From Gordonia polyisoprenivorans NBRC 16320 = JCM 10675 (GTDB taxonomy: Bacteria > Actinomycetota > Actinomycetes > Mycobacteriales > Mycobacteriaceae): DNA of 64,000 nucleotides. The notes below the pieces were generated by a model. That model was not told where the DNA came from and made no database searches. It was given only the letters and a program-made list of their open reading frames with translations. This document shows, one piece after another, positions 9,090 to 16,779 of the stretch (positions within the stretch are counted from its first letter, which is position 1; each line of letters starts with the position of its first letter). The stretch spans positions 1 through 64,000 of the forward strand of contig NZ_BAEI01000079.1 of the NCBI RefSeq assembly GCF_000241325.1. Reading direction: 5' to 3'. The position numbers and the translations under genes were made by a program.

Positions 9090-9626
9090 GTGAATACACG
9101 ACTACGGGCCGCGATAGTGGCTGCGACCGCGGGCATCAGTATCGCGTTGGGCACGATCGGCACGACCACTGCGTCCGCGGATCCCTGGGATGGACGATCT
9201 GTCGCATCGGGTTCCAACGCAAACGGCAAGGCCCAGGTGACGTTCGCCAACGACTCCGACGATCAGTGGTCCTGCGTTGCGTGGGTGTGGGACTCCTCGA
9301 AGAAGGCCGAGCTCGACCAGTATCTCGCGGATTGGCATGCGACGGGATACAACCCGGGAGTGATCGAGACCCTGGGAGATCCCGTCGGCAACCGTAGCGT
9401 GATTGTTCCTGCGCGCCAGACTGTTACCTCTCCCGTGTGGAAGAGTTCAAGTGTGGGGCAGGGGTACCCCACCGATCTGCCGGCAGGCTCCTATGTTGGT
9501 TTCGGGGGTTGCAGCGCGGAAGGAGCATTCAATACTTTCGACATCAGCGGCGGTGGTTCGACCAACCCGGGAACCCCGGACCCGGGTGGCAGCGCGTGGG
9601 GCAGTGTCGGCAGCCTGTTGCCCTGA
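9090..9626 (+). CDS. Secreted protein, 178 aa, unknown function
   Basis: Starts at the GTG at 9090 (MNTRLRAAIVAATAGISIAL), preceded by a GAAAGGGA ribosome site. A classical Sec signal peptide ends near TTTASADPWDG. The mature part is Trp/Ser/Gly-rich with two Cys (QWSCVAWVW and GGCSAEG) that may pair, and a Gly-Pro-rich tail (STNPGTPDPGG). It is the only gene between the two copies of the 34-bp direct repeat and runs against the surrounding type VII operon, so it looks like a cassette inserted there. Two hairpins follow it. Confidence 0.75.
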   Translation: MNTRLRAAIVAATAGISIALGTIGTTTASADPWDGRSVASGSNANGKAQVTFANDSDDQWSCVAWVWDSSKKAELDQYLADWHATGYNPGVIETLGDPVGNRSVIVPARQTVTSPVWKSSSVGQGYPTDLPAGSYVGFGGCSAEGAFNTFDISGGGSTNPGTPDPGGSAWGSVGSLLP

Positions 9627-9637
9627 TCAGTCGTGAT

Positions 9638-9665
9638 GGTGACCGGCTTGCTATCGGTCACCTTT
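9638..9665 (+). terminator. Rho-independent-like terminator of the secreted-protein gene
   Basis: Perfect 8-bp stem GGTGACCG/CGGTCACC with a 9-base loop, followed by TTT, 11 bases after the stop of the secreted-protein gene. Confidence 0.65.
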
Positions 9666-9669
9666 CACC

Positions 9670-9706
9670 GCGGCCCCCGCCGACCTTGTGTCGGCAGTGG
9701 GGCCGC
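9670..9706. terminator. Long GC-rich hairpin between convergent genes
   Basis: Nested stems GCGGCCCC/GGGGCCGC and GCCGAC/GTCGGC separated only by small bulges. It sits between the stops of the convergent secreted-protein and TY-Chap genes and could end transcription from either side. Confidence 0.55.
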
Positions 9707-9718
9707 AGTGTCGCGCGG

Positions 9719-10192
9719 TTAGTCCTCGAGGTCGGGTACCGCCCACAGATGGCGTTTGGTGGCGGCCGAGTACAGCGGCGCGTGGTCTGCGAACGGCGTC
9801 GCAGTCCTGCAGGCGTCGCGTAGCAACAGGAACGTGGGGAATGGGATGTCCCAGGTCTCGCGCAGGAGTCGGATGCAGTGGACGGCGGTCACTCCGTGCT
9901 GGTGTCGGGTGATGTCGAGGACGTGTTCACGGCGGCTGGGTAGGTGACGGAAACCGGCGCTGGTCAGCGCCGCTTCGCTGTGGCCGTCCTCGCCCAGCGC
10001 GTCGTCGGCAATGGTGCAGCGAATGCGTCCGGGTTTAGTGGCGCGGAAGGTGATGAGCTGGAGACGATCTGAGGCACGGAAGGATTCGAGGAAGTCGAAT
10101 CGTCCGGGGGCGAGGTCGCCGAGTCGGGCGGCGAGATCCTCGGTGAACGCTCGCCAGGTGTCGGTGATGGTCTGTTCCGGAGAGGTGGTCAT
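9719..10192 (-). CDS. TY-Chap (YbjN-like) putative secretion chaperone
   Basis: 157 aa. It opens with WRAFTEDLAARLGDL and ends with a domain containing LRETWDIPFPTFL, the pattern of the TY-Chap family, proposed chaperones for type VII and related secretion in actinobacteria. It points toward the EspC-like and effector genes, from which it is now separated by the secreted-protein cassette. The duplicated 3' end at 8886-8919 shows that its stop originally lay about 95 bp before the EspC-like start, so it was probably the first gene of that operon. Chaperone function is inferred from family and context. Confidence 0.7.
   Translation of the reverse strand: MTTSPEQTITDTWRAFTEDLAARLGDLAPGRFDFLESFRASDRLQLITFRATKPGRIRCTIADDALGEDGHSEAALTSAGFRHLPSRREHVLDITRHQHGVTAVHCIRLLRETWDIPFPTFLLLRDACRTATPFADHAPLYSAATKRHLWAVPDLED
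9721..9754. repeat. Right copy of the 34-bp direct repeat
   Basis: Identical over 34 bases to 8886-8919; forms the 3' end of the intact TY-Chap gene. The two copies flank an 801-bp segment holding one secreted-protein gene and its terminators. Confidence 0.9.
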
Positions 10193-10274
10193 GCGGCTCC
10201 ATCGTCAGCGGTGAGTGTTCCCCGCAGGTGGCGGGGTGACTCGCACAGTAGACGTGGGTACCGACAGAGTCGGG

Positions 10275-11357
10275 TCAGAATCGTGCGTCCGTCCACCGGA
10301 AGTCGCCGCGCTGCAGGGGTTCGATGCGTTTGGGGGCGTACCACGTCGGCGTGGTGGAGGGTTGCGTCGAGTACAGGCCGTGGGAGGCGGAGACGACGCG
10401 ATCGAATTGGCTTGGCCAGTAGATGGTTTCGGCGAGGGAGTCGAGGACGGAGCGACCGCGGTCGAGCGCGCGGGTGACGTGCGTCGGCGCGGGGAGGAGG
10501 TCGGACTTGCTGGTGTTGCAGGATTGGCAGGCCAGCACGAGATTGGTCAGCCCGTCGATCCCGACGCGCGACCACGGGAGTACGTGATCGACGTGGCGTC
10601 CCGCGCGCAGCCGCGCATTGCAGTAGAAGCAGTCGTTGCCGAAGTGGTCGGCGAGCACTTCGGCCGGTCGGGCGAGGGAGACGCGTTCGGTGCCGAAGAG
10701 GTGTGCGGCGATGTCGGGCTCGTCACCGAGGACCTCACGGTTCATGCGTCGCACGTCGTCGACCCAGGCGAGCTGGAACGCCGGCTTGACCAGCGGGGCG
10801 AGGCGGGCGAGGGTGTGGCAGACACCGGGGAACAGTTCGATCTGGTTGCCGTGGGCGTCGATGACGCGCGTCGAATCGGTGCCCAACCAGGAGTCGTCGT
10901 AGAGGAAGCACTCATAGGTTCCGGTGCCGACGCGCTGCAGGAGCTTCAGCGGATAGCGCACCAGGTTTTTCTTGATCGCGGACTGCGCTGCCTGGTACTC
11001 CTGTGGCACAGCCATTTTGGCGCTCTCGATCGGGATCTGACGCAGTCGCGCCGTGGTACTCGCAGCACGCAGTGCAGTGAGCTGACTGAACACGACCCCA
11101 CGTCCGTCGTTGGACTGGCGGAGGATTACGTGCGACTTCTCGTCCAGCGGCCGAAGCTGCGTCCAGTAGAGCGCCATCACCCGCTCGGTGAGGTCGTCGA
11201 GATCGATTGACACCGCGGCGCCCGGATCGTCGGGTACCGACTCGACCGCGAGATCCAACAACGCGACCATCACCGCGAGCTTGTAGGTCGCCGTGCGGTG
11301 CCCGCCCTCCAGGACCGCGACCAGCTGCTGGCCGAGGGTGAGGGGATCGGTGGGCAT
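10275..11357 (-). CDS. HNH endonuclease
   Basis: 360 aa. The C-terminal third has a zinc-bound HNH module: CFYC, then the core RHVDHVLPWSR, a central Asn in GLTNLVLACQSCN, and the second CxxC (CQSC). The N-terminal ~250 residues are helical, with an unknown domain that may bind DNA or sense a ligand. HNH proteins of this build are found as restriction or defence nucleases. The gene stands alone, its ATG at 11357. Catalytic residues appear intact; the target is unknown. Confidence 0.85.
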   Translation of the reverse strand: MPTDPLTLGQQLVAVLEGGHRTATYKLAVMVALLDLAVESVPDDPGAAVSIDLDDLTERVMALYWTQLRPLDEKSHVILRQSNDGRGVVFSQLTALRAASTTARLRQIPIESAKMAVPQEYQAAQSAIKKNLVRYPLKLLQRVGTGTYECFLYDDSWLGTDSTRVIDAHGNQIELFPGVCHTLARLAPLVKPAFQLAWVDDVRRMNREVLGDEPDIAAHLFGTERVSLARPAEVLADHFGNDCFYCNARLRAGRHVDHVLPWSRVGIDGLTNLVLACQSCNTSKSDLLPAPTHVTRALDRGRSVLDSLAETIYWPSQFDRVVSASHGLYSTQPSTTPTWYAPKRIEPLQRGDFRWTDARF

Positions 11358-11430
11358 GGGTGGAGTGTAGTGCGGGTGGTGGCGCTGCAGGCCGATCTCC
11401 CGGGCGAGACGAAGCTGGGCGGCTCAGTGC

Positions 11431-11886
11431 TCAGCAGGGATTCGGCTCGCCGATCTTGACCGCCGACAATACGGCCTGGCCCTCGGTGACCGGACTTCCC
11501 GCGGGAGGGGTCTGCGACACGACGATCCAGTTGCTGTCAACGATTTGGCTTCGGCCTTCGCCGGTTGCATCCTCGCTGCGGGAGAAGAACACTCCGGCTC
11601 GCTGGATGGCGTTCTGCGCGGCCTGCAGGTTCATACAAACGACGTTCGGCATGGTTGCCGGTTCGGCCGCTGCGGTCGTGGTTGCCGCCGGCGGAACCGC
11701 GTTCTGCGTCGTGGCGACCGTGGTCGAAGGCAGGACCTCGGTGGTCGTGGTGACCGTATTCGGCGCGACAGCGGGTGTGGTCGTCGAGGTGGCGTCCGAG
11801 GACGAGGTGCTGCTACACGCGGACGCTGTCAGTATGACGGCGAAGGTCACCGATAGAGCTGCCACACAACGAGATACCGTCTTCAT
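11431..11886 (-). CDS. Lipoprotein with a single PASTA-like domain
   Basis: 151 aa from the ATG at 11886 (MKTVSRCVAALSVTFAVIL), with a lipobox LTASAC, then a Thr/Ala/Pro-rich linker of about 50 residues. The C-terminal domain begins MPNVVCMNLQAAQNAIQRAG and ends VVSQTPPAGSPVTEGQAV, the classic PASTA fold with its P-x-G turn. PASTA domains bind muropeptides or cell-wall material. The protein should be anchored to the outer face of the membrane. A Cys within the PASTA domain and a C-terminal Cys may form a disulfide. Confidence 0.85.
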   Translation of the reverse strand: MKTVSRCVAALSVTFAVILTASACSSTSSSDATSTTTPAVAPNTVTTTTEVLPSTTVATTQNAVPPAATTTAAAEPATMPNVVCMNLQAAQNAIQRAGVFFSRSEDATGEGRSQIVDSNWIVVSQTPPAGSPVTEGQAVLSAVKIGEPNPC

Positions 11887-12031
11887 CGTTACCGATCCTC
11901 CTGAAGTTTCCACGCCCACGGTGGGGTGCATCGCCAGAACGGTACGCACTAATCACGTCCGAAGAGTCCGATTTCGCGGGAGGTTCCTCCGGGTGGTGGA
12001 CATGCGGGGAGATGATCGGCGGGTTGGGTTG

Positions 12032-12331
12032 TCAGTTCTGTGTCCCCATCGTCGAGTCTGGGTGCAGTGCTGAGAGATAGCGCTCCGGATCGGCGTCGTA
12101 CCGCTTGTTCTCTTCCTCGCAACGCGCCAGCATCGCGGCCTTTTCGGCCTCGAGATGTTCACGTCGCGCGGCGTTCCGTCGGGCCAACTTGATCACGACG
12201 AACACAAGGGCACCGGCTGCGATCAGTCCGACGACGAGGTACCAGAAATGGATCACGAACCAGATGACTGCGCCGATCACCAACACCGCGCCGACGAGCA
12301 GCGGATTTGTGTCAGAACTCTTGGAGGACAT
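12032..12331 (-). CDS. Small two-TM membrane protein, 99 aa
   Basis: Begins at the ATG at 12331 (MSSKSSDTNPLLVG). Two adjacent hydrophobic helices (about residues 10-50) are followed by a charged helical tail rich in Arg, Glu and Ala (RREHLEAEKAAMLARCEEEN), likely a coiled coil. It lies seven bases after the stop of the 308-aa unknown gene, so the two form an operon. No family recognised. A 145-bp gap to the PASTA gene shows no gene. Confidence 0.7.
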   Translation of the reverse strand: MSSKSSDTNPLLVGAVLVIGAVIWFVIHFWYLVVGLIAAGALVFVVIKLARRNAARREHLEAEKAAMLARCEEENKRYDADPERYLSALHPDSTMGTQN

Positions 12332-12338
12332 GATTTTC

Positions 12339-13265
12339 CTAGATCTTTGGACCGAGCACAATCGGCGTCGGCGGCGTGAAGGTGGGGTTGTCGGGCAGTG
12401 GTTGCTCGCACAGGGAGTCACCGACGTGTTTCACCGTTCGTGCGGATGCGAAGGGCGACTCGCCTTGGCGTGCCAACGAATCGTCGTACCAAGCAAACCA
12501 CGGGTATCCGTAAGCGCGGTACTCGTCGATGGTCAGGGGAGGGTGATGCGGTGGCTCGTCTGTGAGCGTCTGCCACGCAGTTGAGTTCACGATCTTCACC
12601 GTTGCACTCGACAGGGTGGTGTCGCACCAGTTGTCGTGTGACTCGAGGGGAGTGGCGACCGACTGTTTGATAGTTCCGCCGGCGCCGAAGCCCATGCCGT
12701 CACCGTCCGCGGGTGGGCACGCGCAAAAGTCCAGTGTGGGAGGCGGTATGACTTCGCGTTGGGTCCAGACCTCGGCCTTGATCGGAACGACGGAGAACTC
12801 GATGGTTCCGGTGTCTTTGCCGGAGAGTTGTTCGGCGACGGTGTAGCCCGTGCCCAGAGGCATCGCGACGAACTGTCGCACGGTGGTGTCGTCGACACGG
12901 AATCCGTCGAGCCACGGCTGGGTATCGGATTCCAGATAGTCCTCCGACCCGAAGTCGGGAACGGGGGAGTACGGGTCACCAGTGATCGCATTGACCCCAC
13001 CGACGCCCACCTTGATCAGGAACGGGTACTGCGTGGGTGAGGAGAAGCCGATCCAGGAGGCCTCGGCCTGCCACATCGGCATGATGAAATCGTCGCGCTC
13101 GCCTACCTGTCGCAGGTCGAACTCGCCGAGACCAGGCGGCAGGCCGTAAGTGGTCGCGTCATCGGGCACACGCAGCGTTCGGTGGAAGGTGATGTGCAGG
13201 AGCGCGGCCTGGTCGATCTCCGGGAACGAAAAGACCAGGGAGCCATCAACAATGGTTGTAGCCAT
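12339..13265 (-). CDS. Hypothetical protein, 308 aa
   Basis: Starts at the ATG at 13265 with a strong CTAGGAGG ribosome site just upstream. No signal peptide; soluble, Pro/Thr/Trp-rich, with many short beta-like segments. A Cys-rich spot (FCACPP) and several Trp are notable. It ends TPPTPIVLGPKI. It is the first gene of a two-gene operon with the small membrane protein. I do not recognise the family; a phage-tail- or beta-sandwich-like protein cannot be excluded. Confidence 0.65.
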   Translation of the reverse strand: MATTIVDGSLVFSFPEIDQAALLHITFHRTLRVPDDATTYGLPPGLGEFDLRQVGERDDFIMPMWQAEASWIGFSSPTQYPFLIKVGVGGVNAITGDPYSPVPDFGSEDYLESDTQPWLDGFRVDDTTVRQFVAMPLGTGYTVAEQLSGKDTGTIEFSVVPIKAEVWTQREVIPPPTLDFCACPPADGDGMGFGAGGTIKQSVATPLESHDNWCDTTLSSATVKIVNSTAWQTLTDEPPHHPPLTIDEYRAYGYPWFAWYDDSLARQGESPFASARTVKHVGDSLCEQPLPDNPTFTPPTPIVLGPKI

Positions 13266-13358
13266 GAGACCTCCTAGGTGTTCTGAACACAAGGTAGGCG
13301 AGGCCTACGACAGAATCGGGTTCACCGGGAGCACTGGGCTCTGGAGTCGTTGTTCGTG

Positions 13359-13982
13359 TCACCGAAGCCGCTCTGCCACATCGGCTATCGCGGCCTCGAA
13401 CCGTTCTCGTCCGCCCGCAGTGTTGAGTCCCCGCATCGAGCAGTGGGGGATGTTGCCCGCGGGAACGTACAGTCTGCCGCGCGTGATGGCGGCCCGCTTC
13501 CAACCGTCGCGGGCTGCGGCCCCGAGGAGGAGCACGATCTCGAGATCGGGGAGGAGGTCGACCACTTCCCGGGTCCAGCGCGCGCCTCGGGCGCGTTCGT
13601 CTGGCGTCGAACCGCCGTTCTTCACCCCCGAGACCGGGAACGGCACGACGTTCCAGTGCACGACGTTCGACCATGCAACGCCGTGCCGCGCGTACGCCTC
13701 TCGGCAGTTACGGGCGGTTCGATCGTTGTTGTCCAGGCTCAGCAGCCCCGAACCCGAGCCGGACTCGGCCTTGGTCGATGGGTTGTCCAACAGCACGAGC
13801 ATGCGGGCGTGGATACCGCCGGTGTCCGGGTCGACGTAGGGCACCTCACCGCGCTGGAAGCCCTCCGCGTTGGCGATACGGTCGGCGAGTTCGTTGAGTA
13901 ATCGAACATGCGGCGCACGAATCCGGTCCATCTTGTCTGCGACAACCCGTGGGTCGGCGTTGCGGCCGTTGACATTTCCCAT
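13359..13982 (-). CDS. Uracil-DNA-glycosylase-like protein
   Basis: 207 aa. The segments LVLLDNPST, HGVAWSNVVHWNVVPFP and DLEIVLLLGAAARDGW resemble motifs of the UDG superfamily: a phosphate-contact segment, a catalytic strand with a following N-x-V-P-F turn, and a C-terminal hydrophobic strand before the leucine-loop region. Actinobacterial members are annotated as UDG-like but often lack proven glycosylase activity. It starts 20 bases after the stop of the 430-aa unknown gene and is probably in its operon. Confidence 0.7.
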   Translation of the reverse strand: MGNVNGRNADPRVVADKMDRIRAPHVRLLNELADRIANAEGFQRGEVPYVDPDTGGIHARMLVLLDNPSTKAESGSGSGLLSLDNNDRTARNCREAYARHGVAWSNVVHWNVVPFPVSGVKNGGSTPDERARGARWTREVVDLLPDLEIVLLLGAAARDGWKRAAITRGRLYVPAGNIPHCSMRGLNTAGGRERFEAAIADVAERLR

Positions 13983-14001
13983 TGAGTCTCAGCTTCTCGA
14001 A

Positions 14002-15294
14002 TCAACCGGCGAGTGCGGGAAAGACGGTGACCGAGCCGTCCTGCTCCTGGGCGATCTCGATGGTCACGTCCGGGCGATGCGCGGGGAGTGTGGCCAAGTC
14101 TCCGAGCTGGCGGAGGTTCTCACCCGTGTTGAGTAGCTTGTCGACGTCTCCCGAGGAGAAGACGAAGTCGCGGATGCCGTGGGACCGATCAAGACGGAGT
14201 GACGACAAGTGCAGGAGCACTTTCCGCATGCGCCCATCGATCGCGTCGATCTCGCGTTGCTCCACCTCAAGGGTCTGCAGGAAGCGTTCGAACGGGTTGC
14301 TCTGGGAGAGCTGGGCGTGCTCGACGGCCTGCAGGACGAGGGTGCGTCGCTTCATCGCAATGGCGGCTTGGGCAAGTTCGAGATGCGCATAGAACTCACT
14401 GTTGCGCTGATCGATGCCGGGAATGGCCTTCGTCAGCTCGTTCACTTCGACCTTTCCGTCGCCGAGCCCGTCGAGCGACTTCTCCAGCTTCGACAGCCGC
14501 GATTCGGCCTTGACCATGGCCGTGTCGATGATGTTGACCGCGGGTTCGAGGCCGAGCGTGACGCCGAGCTTGCCCTCGTCGAGCAGGATGGCGGTGGCCT
14601 TGGTGATGGCGCTGCGGCATCCCTCCAGACGATGCTGTTCGTCTTCGAGATTGTGTGCGTCGAGTTTCTCGAGGAGCTCGGTCATCCGCTCCATCGCCTG
14701 ACGGCGTTGCTGATCGGCGTACGCGCTGACGCCGACCGCAACAGCCATCAGCACCAGCGGCGCGGCCACCGTCAGCGCGCCGGCCCCCGCAGCCGCGACA
14801 CCGGCGGTGGCAGCGGACCCACCTGCAGCGCCGGCGGTCGCGGCCTTGCCCGCAGCGACGGGAACGAACGTGGCCTGACCGACGATCTTCGATCCTCCGA
14901 CGAGGGCGCCATGGATACCGCCGGCCTTGGCAGCCATCGGTTTGACGATCCCGCTGCCCATCTGCGCGGCGACCTTGGCCGGCACGACCATGCGGTACAG
15001 GGTCTCGCCACCATCGTGGGCGACCTTCGGTGTTTGCTTGACCAGTTGCGCCAAGTGCTGCGCGAGCGGGCTGGCACTGGCCAGGTGAATGCCACTCGAG
15101 CGCTCGACCTTCTTGGGCAGCGCGTACGCCTCCAACGTCGCGATCGGCGCCTCGCTGAACGCGGCCAGCGCGTTGCGGAGGCTGTCCAGCCGCTCGGGTG
15201 TCATCGACGCCTTGTCGTCGACGATGGACGGGATCTGGACCTCGCGGGTGGCGAGAGTCCACACCGGAACCGGCTCGAGTGCGTGTTCAGTCAT
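14002..15294 (-). CDS. Unknown protein with hydrophobic Ala/Gly core and coiled coil, 430 aa
   Basis: The ATG at 15294 has an AGAGCCT ribosome-site-like stretch. Layout: an N-terminal region with MTPERLDSLRNALAAFSEAP; a central hydrophobic Ala/Gly segment of about 55 residues (AATAGAAGGSAATAGVAAAG then APLVLMAVAVGVSAYA) that could cross or insert into a membrane; then about 230 residues of strongly helical, charged sequence with heptad-like spacing. This layout resembles the 360-aa protein at 30325-31407. No family recognised. Co-directional with the UDG-like gene. Confidence 0.65.
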   Translation of the reverse strand: MTEHALEPVPVWTLATREVQIPSIVDDKASMTPERLDSLRNALAAFSEAPIATLEAYALPKKVERSSGIHLASASPLAQHLAQLVKQTPKVAHDGGETLYRMVVPAKVAAQMGSGIVKPMAAKAGGIHGALVGGSKIVGQATFVPVAAGKAATAGAAGGSAATAGVAAAGAGALTVAAPLVLMAVAVGVSAYADQQRRQAMERMTELLEKLDAHNLEDEQHRLEGCRSAITKATAILLDEGKLGVTLGLEPAVNIIDTAMVKAESRLSKLEKSLDGLGDGKVEVNELTKAIPGIDQRNSEFYAHLELAQAAIAMKRRTLVLQAVEHAQLSQSNPFERFLQTLEVEQREIDAIDGRMRKVLLHLSSLRLDRSHGIRDFVFSSGDVDKLLNTGENLRQLGDLATLPAHRPDVTIEIAQEQDGSVTVFPALAG

Positions 15295-15417
15295 GAGGCT
15301 CTCCGTACTGCTGTGGGGGTGGACCGAATGTAACCGACACATCCGACAAGACGGACGGATCGTCTGATCGGAGGACATGCCTCAATGCCGTTTGACGGAG
15401 CGATGGAAGCTCGTCGA

Positions 15418-15600
15418 CTACCGACGAGCAGCCAGCCAAATCGCGTGATCGATCTCCCACGGCGTGACCTTGCGGTCAAGCTGCTCCGAGCAGACGGGAG
15501 CCGCGGCCAGGATGTAGTCCTTCGCGAGTTGAGGATCGACCTCGACGCCGAGATCGCTGAACCACCGGCGCACCATGCGGTCGGGTTCGGCGGCGACTCT
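15418..15600 (-). pseudogene. C-terminal fragment of a helix-hairpin-helix (HhH-GPD-like) gene
   Basis: Minus-strand frame reading EPDRMVRRWFSDLG to TPWEIDHAIWLAARR. It aligns with the C-terminal part of the intact protein at 28700-29341 (KADTWIVRYVSKALG to TQLDHAIWQYARK): same spacing, same Asp and the same LDHAIWxxAR ending, though overall identity is modest. The open frame continues to 15753, but its upstream part does not resemble the HhH domain, so this is a truncated remnant lying at the left edge of the island. Confidence 0.6.
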
Positions 15601-15829
15601 TAGGTTCCCTCTCATTCCGCATTGCAGACTGCTACTCCTGCTGTCGGTGAGCTTATTGAGAAAACTGCCCAGTCCTGCCGGCTGGAACTGTTCACCGGTG
15701 TGGCACCGCCATAAGGCCGGGCTTTCCCTCGGTTCAGGTGTCTCTGAGCACACCGGATCGACCGCATAGCCATAGACGCTACATGTTCACAATGACGAGA
15801 TCGCCGCGGGCTGTTATTGAGAAGCCCAC
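15601..15829. other. Gene-poor junction at the left edge of the island
   Basis: 229 bp with no convincing gene on either strand. The 9-mer TTATTGAGA occurs twice (near 15653 and 15813). Base composition drops toward AT from here into the adjacent membrane-protein gene, consistent with an island boundary. Confidence 0.4.
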
Positions 15830-16675
15830 TTAGATCTGTTTAGGAACTGACCAGCTGCTAACAAGTGAAATTCCGGCAGGGATTGCGACGGTCAGGAAGT
15901 AGGTGGCAAAAATGCCCCATCCGCTTGATGCAAAGTCATTTCCATAAATCATTGCCCCGCCGAAACCGCTGGCGACTAATGCATAACCGACTACTGTCAG
16001 CGAAGTCCACGGAAGTAAGTTGGTCTCGATACTTATGCTGGCATTTGACTGTATCGCTTGCTGAATTGTCTTAGTCCGGCGGAAAATTGCAAGCCAAGAG
16101 AGTATGACTGTAGCAACCGATACCATGAACGCTCCCCAGACGAGCCAGGCCCAACCGGACACGACGAAGCGGAAGTACTGCTGAAATGCTGCAGCCAGAA
16201 GTATGGTGGTAGCGGCGACGACTGCAGCCGACATCGCAGCAGCGATCCACAGTATGAAGATCTTTTCCTTCCGTGTTTCGTCTGGACTCGACAACGTCTG
16301 CGTTGGGTCATCCTCTAGTGTGACGAGGTGTTGAACTAGCATCACCGCTATACCAGTCATTAGCGCGACGCCTCCGATCGCGAGGACACCAGAGGCAGCC
16401 ATGCCTTGTGCCCAGGCGCGAGCGCATATACCGGCAGTAGTCACGTTGAGCCCGGTGAGATAGCTAAACAGGTAGCTGTCCAGTGCGAGAGCGACCATTG
16501 CGGCGGCGAAGATGCCCAGGGTACGAACCTCGCGAAGCTTACCTGACGAGATCAGGACGGTGATGGTAGCCACGAGAAGGCCAGCCAGAACTCCTGCCAG
16601 TTGCGAGTTCGAAGACGCCGAGTCGACAATGCTCCATTGCACTTTTGGCGTTGTACAACCTTCATGAATATCCAT
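15830..16675 (-). CDS. Seven-TM membrane protein, AT-richer than neighbours
   Basis: 281 aa. Hydrophobic helices are visible at about residues 26-45, 53-75, 88-118, 140-165, 170-200, 227-247 and 255-275; the loop between helices 3 and 4 is charged (EDDPTQTLSSPDETRKEK). No signal peptide and no known family. The gene is visibly AT-richer than the surrounding sequence, suggesting separate acquisition. It lies 104 bp after the giant SNF2 gene on the same strand, so it may be the third gene of that operon or have its own promoter. If part of a defence system, a membrane protein would be a natural effector, but that is speculation. Confidence 0.7.
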   Translation of the reverse strand: MDIHEGCTTPKVQWSIVDSASSNSQLAGVLAGLLVATITVLISSGKLREVRTLGIFAAAMVALALDSYLFSYLTGLNVTTAGICARAWAQGMAASGVLAIGGVALMTGIAVMLVQHLVTLEDDPTQTLSSPDETRKEKIFILWIAAAMSAAVVAATTILLAAAFQQYFRFVVSGWAWLVWGAFMVSVATVILSWLAIFRRTKTIQQAIQSNASISIETNLLPWTSLTVVGYALVASGFGGAMIYGNDFASSGWGIFATYFLTVAIPAGISLVSSWSVPKQI

Positions 16676-16779
16676 AATGATCCCGGTTCTATGTGGTCTG
16701 TTGTAAGTCGGTCAGGCGTTGCTCGAGCAAGCTCGGAGGGCCTTGGACTCAATTTGGTGAAATACTCAGGCGACCCCGC

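Noticed and set aside
10215..11210. 331-codon plus-strand frame over the HNH gene
   Set aside because: The minus-strand frame has the full HNH/CxxC signature; the plus frame is its mirror.
15653..15822. Repeated 9-mer TTATTGAGA at the left island edge as an attachment site
   Set aside because: Too short, no matching copy seen at the right edge and no integrase in the window.
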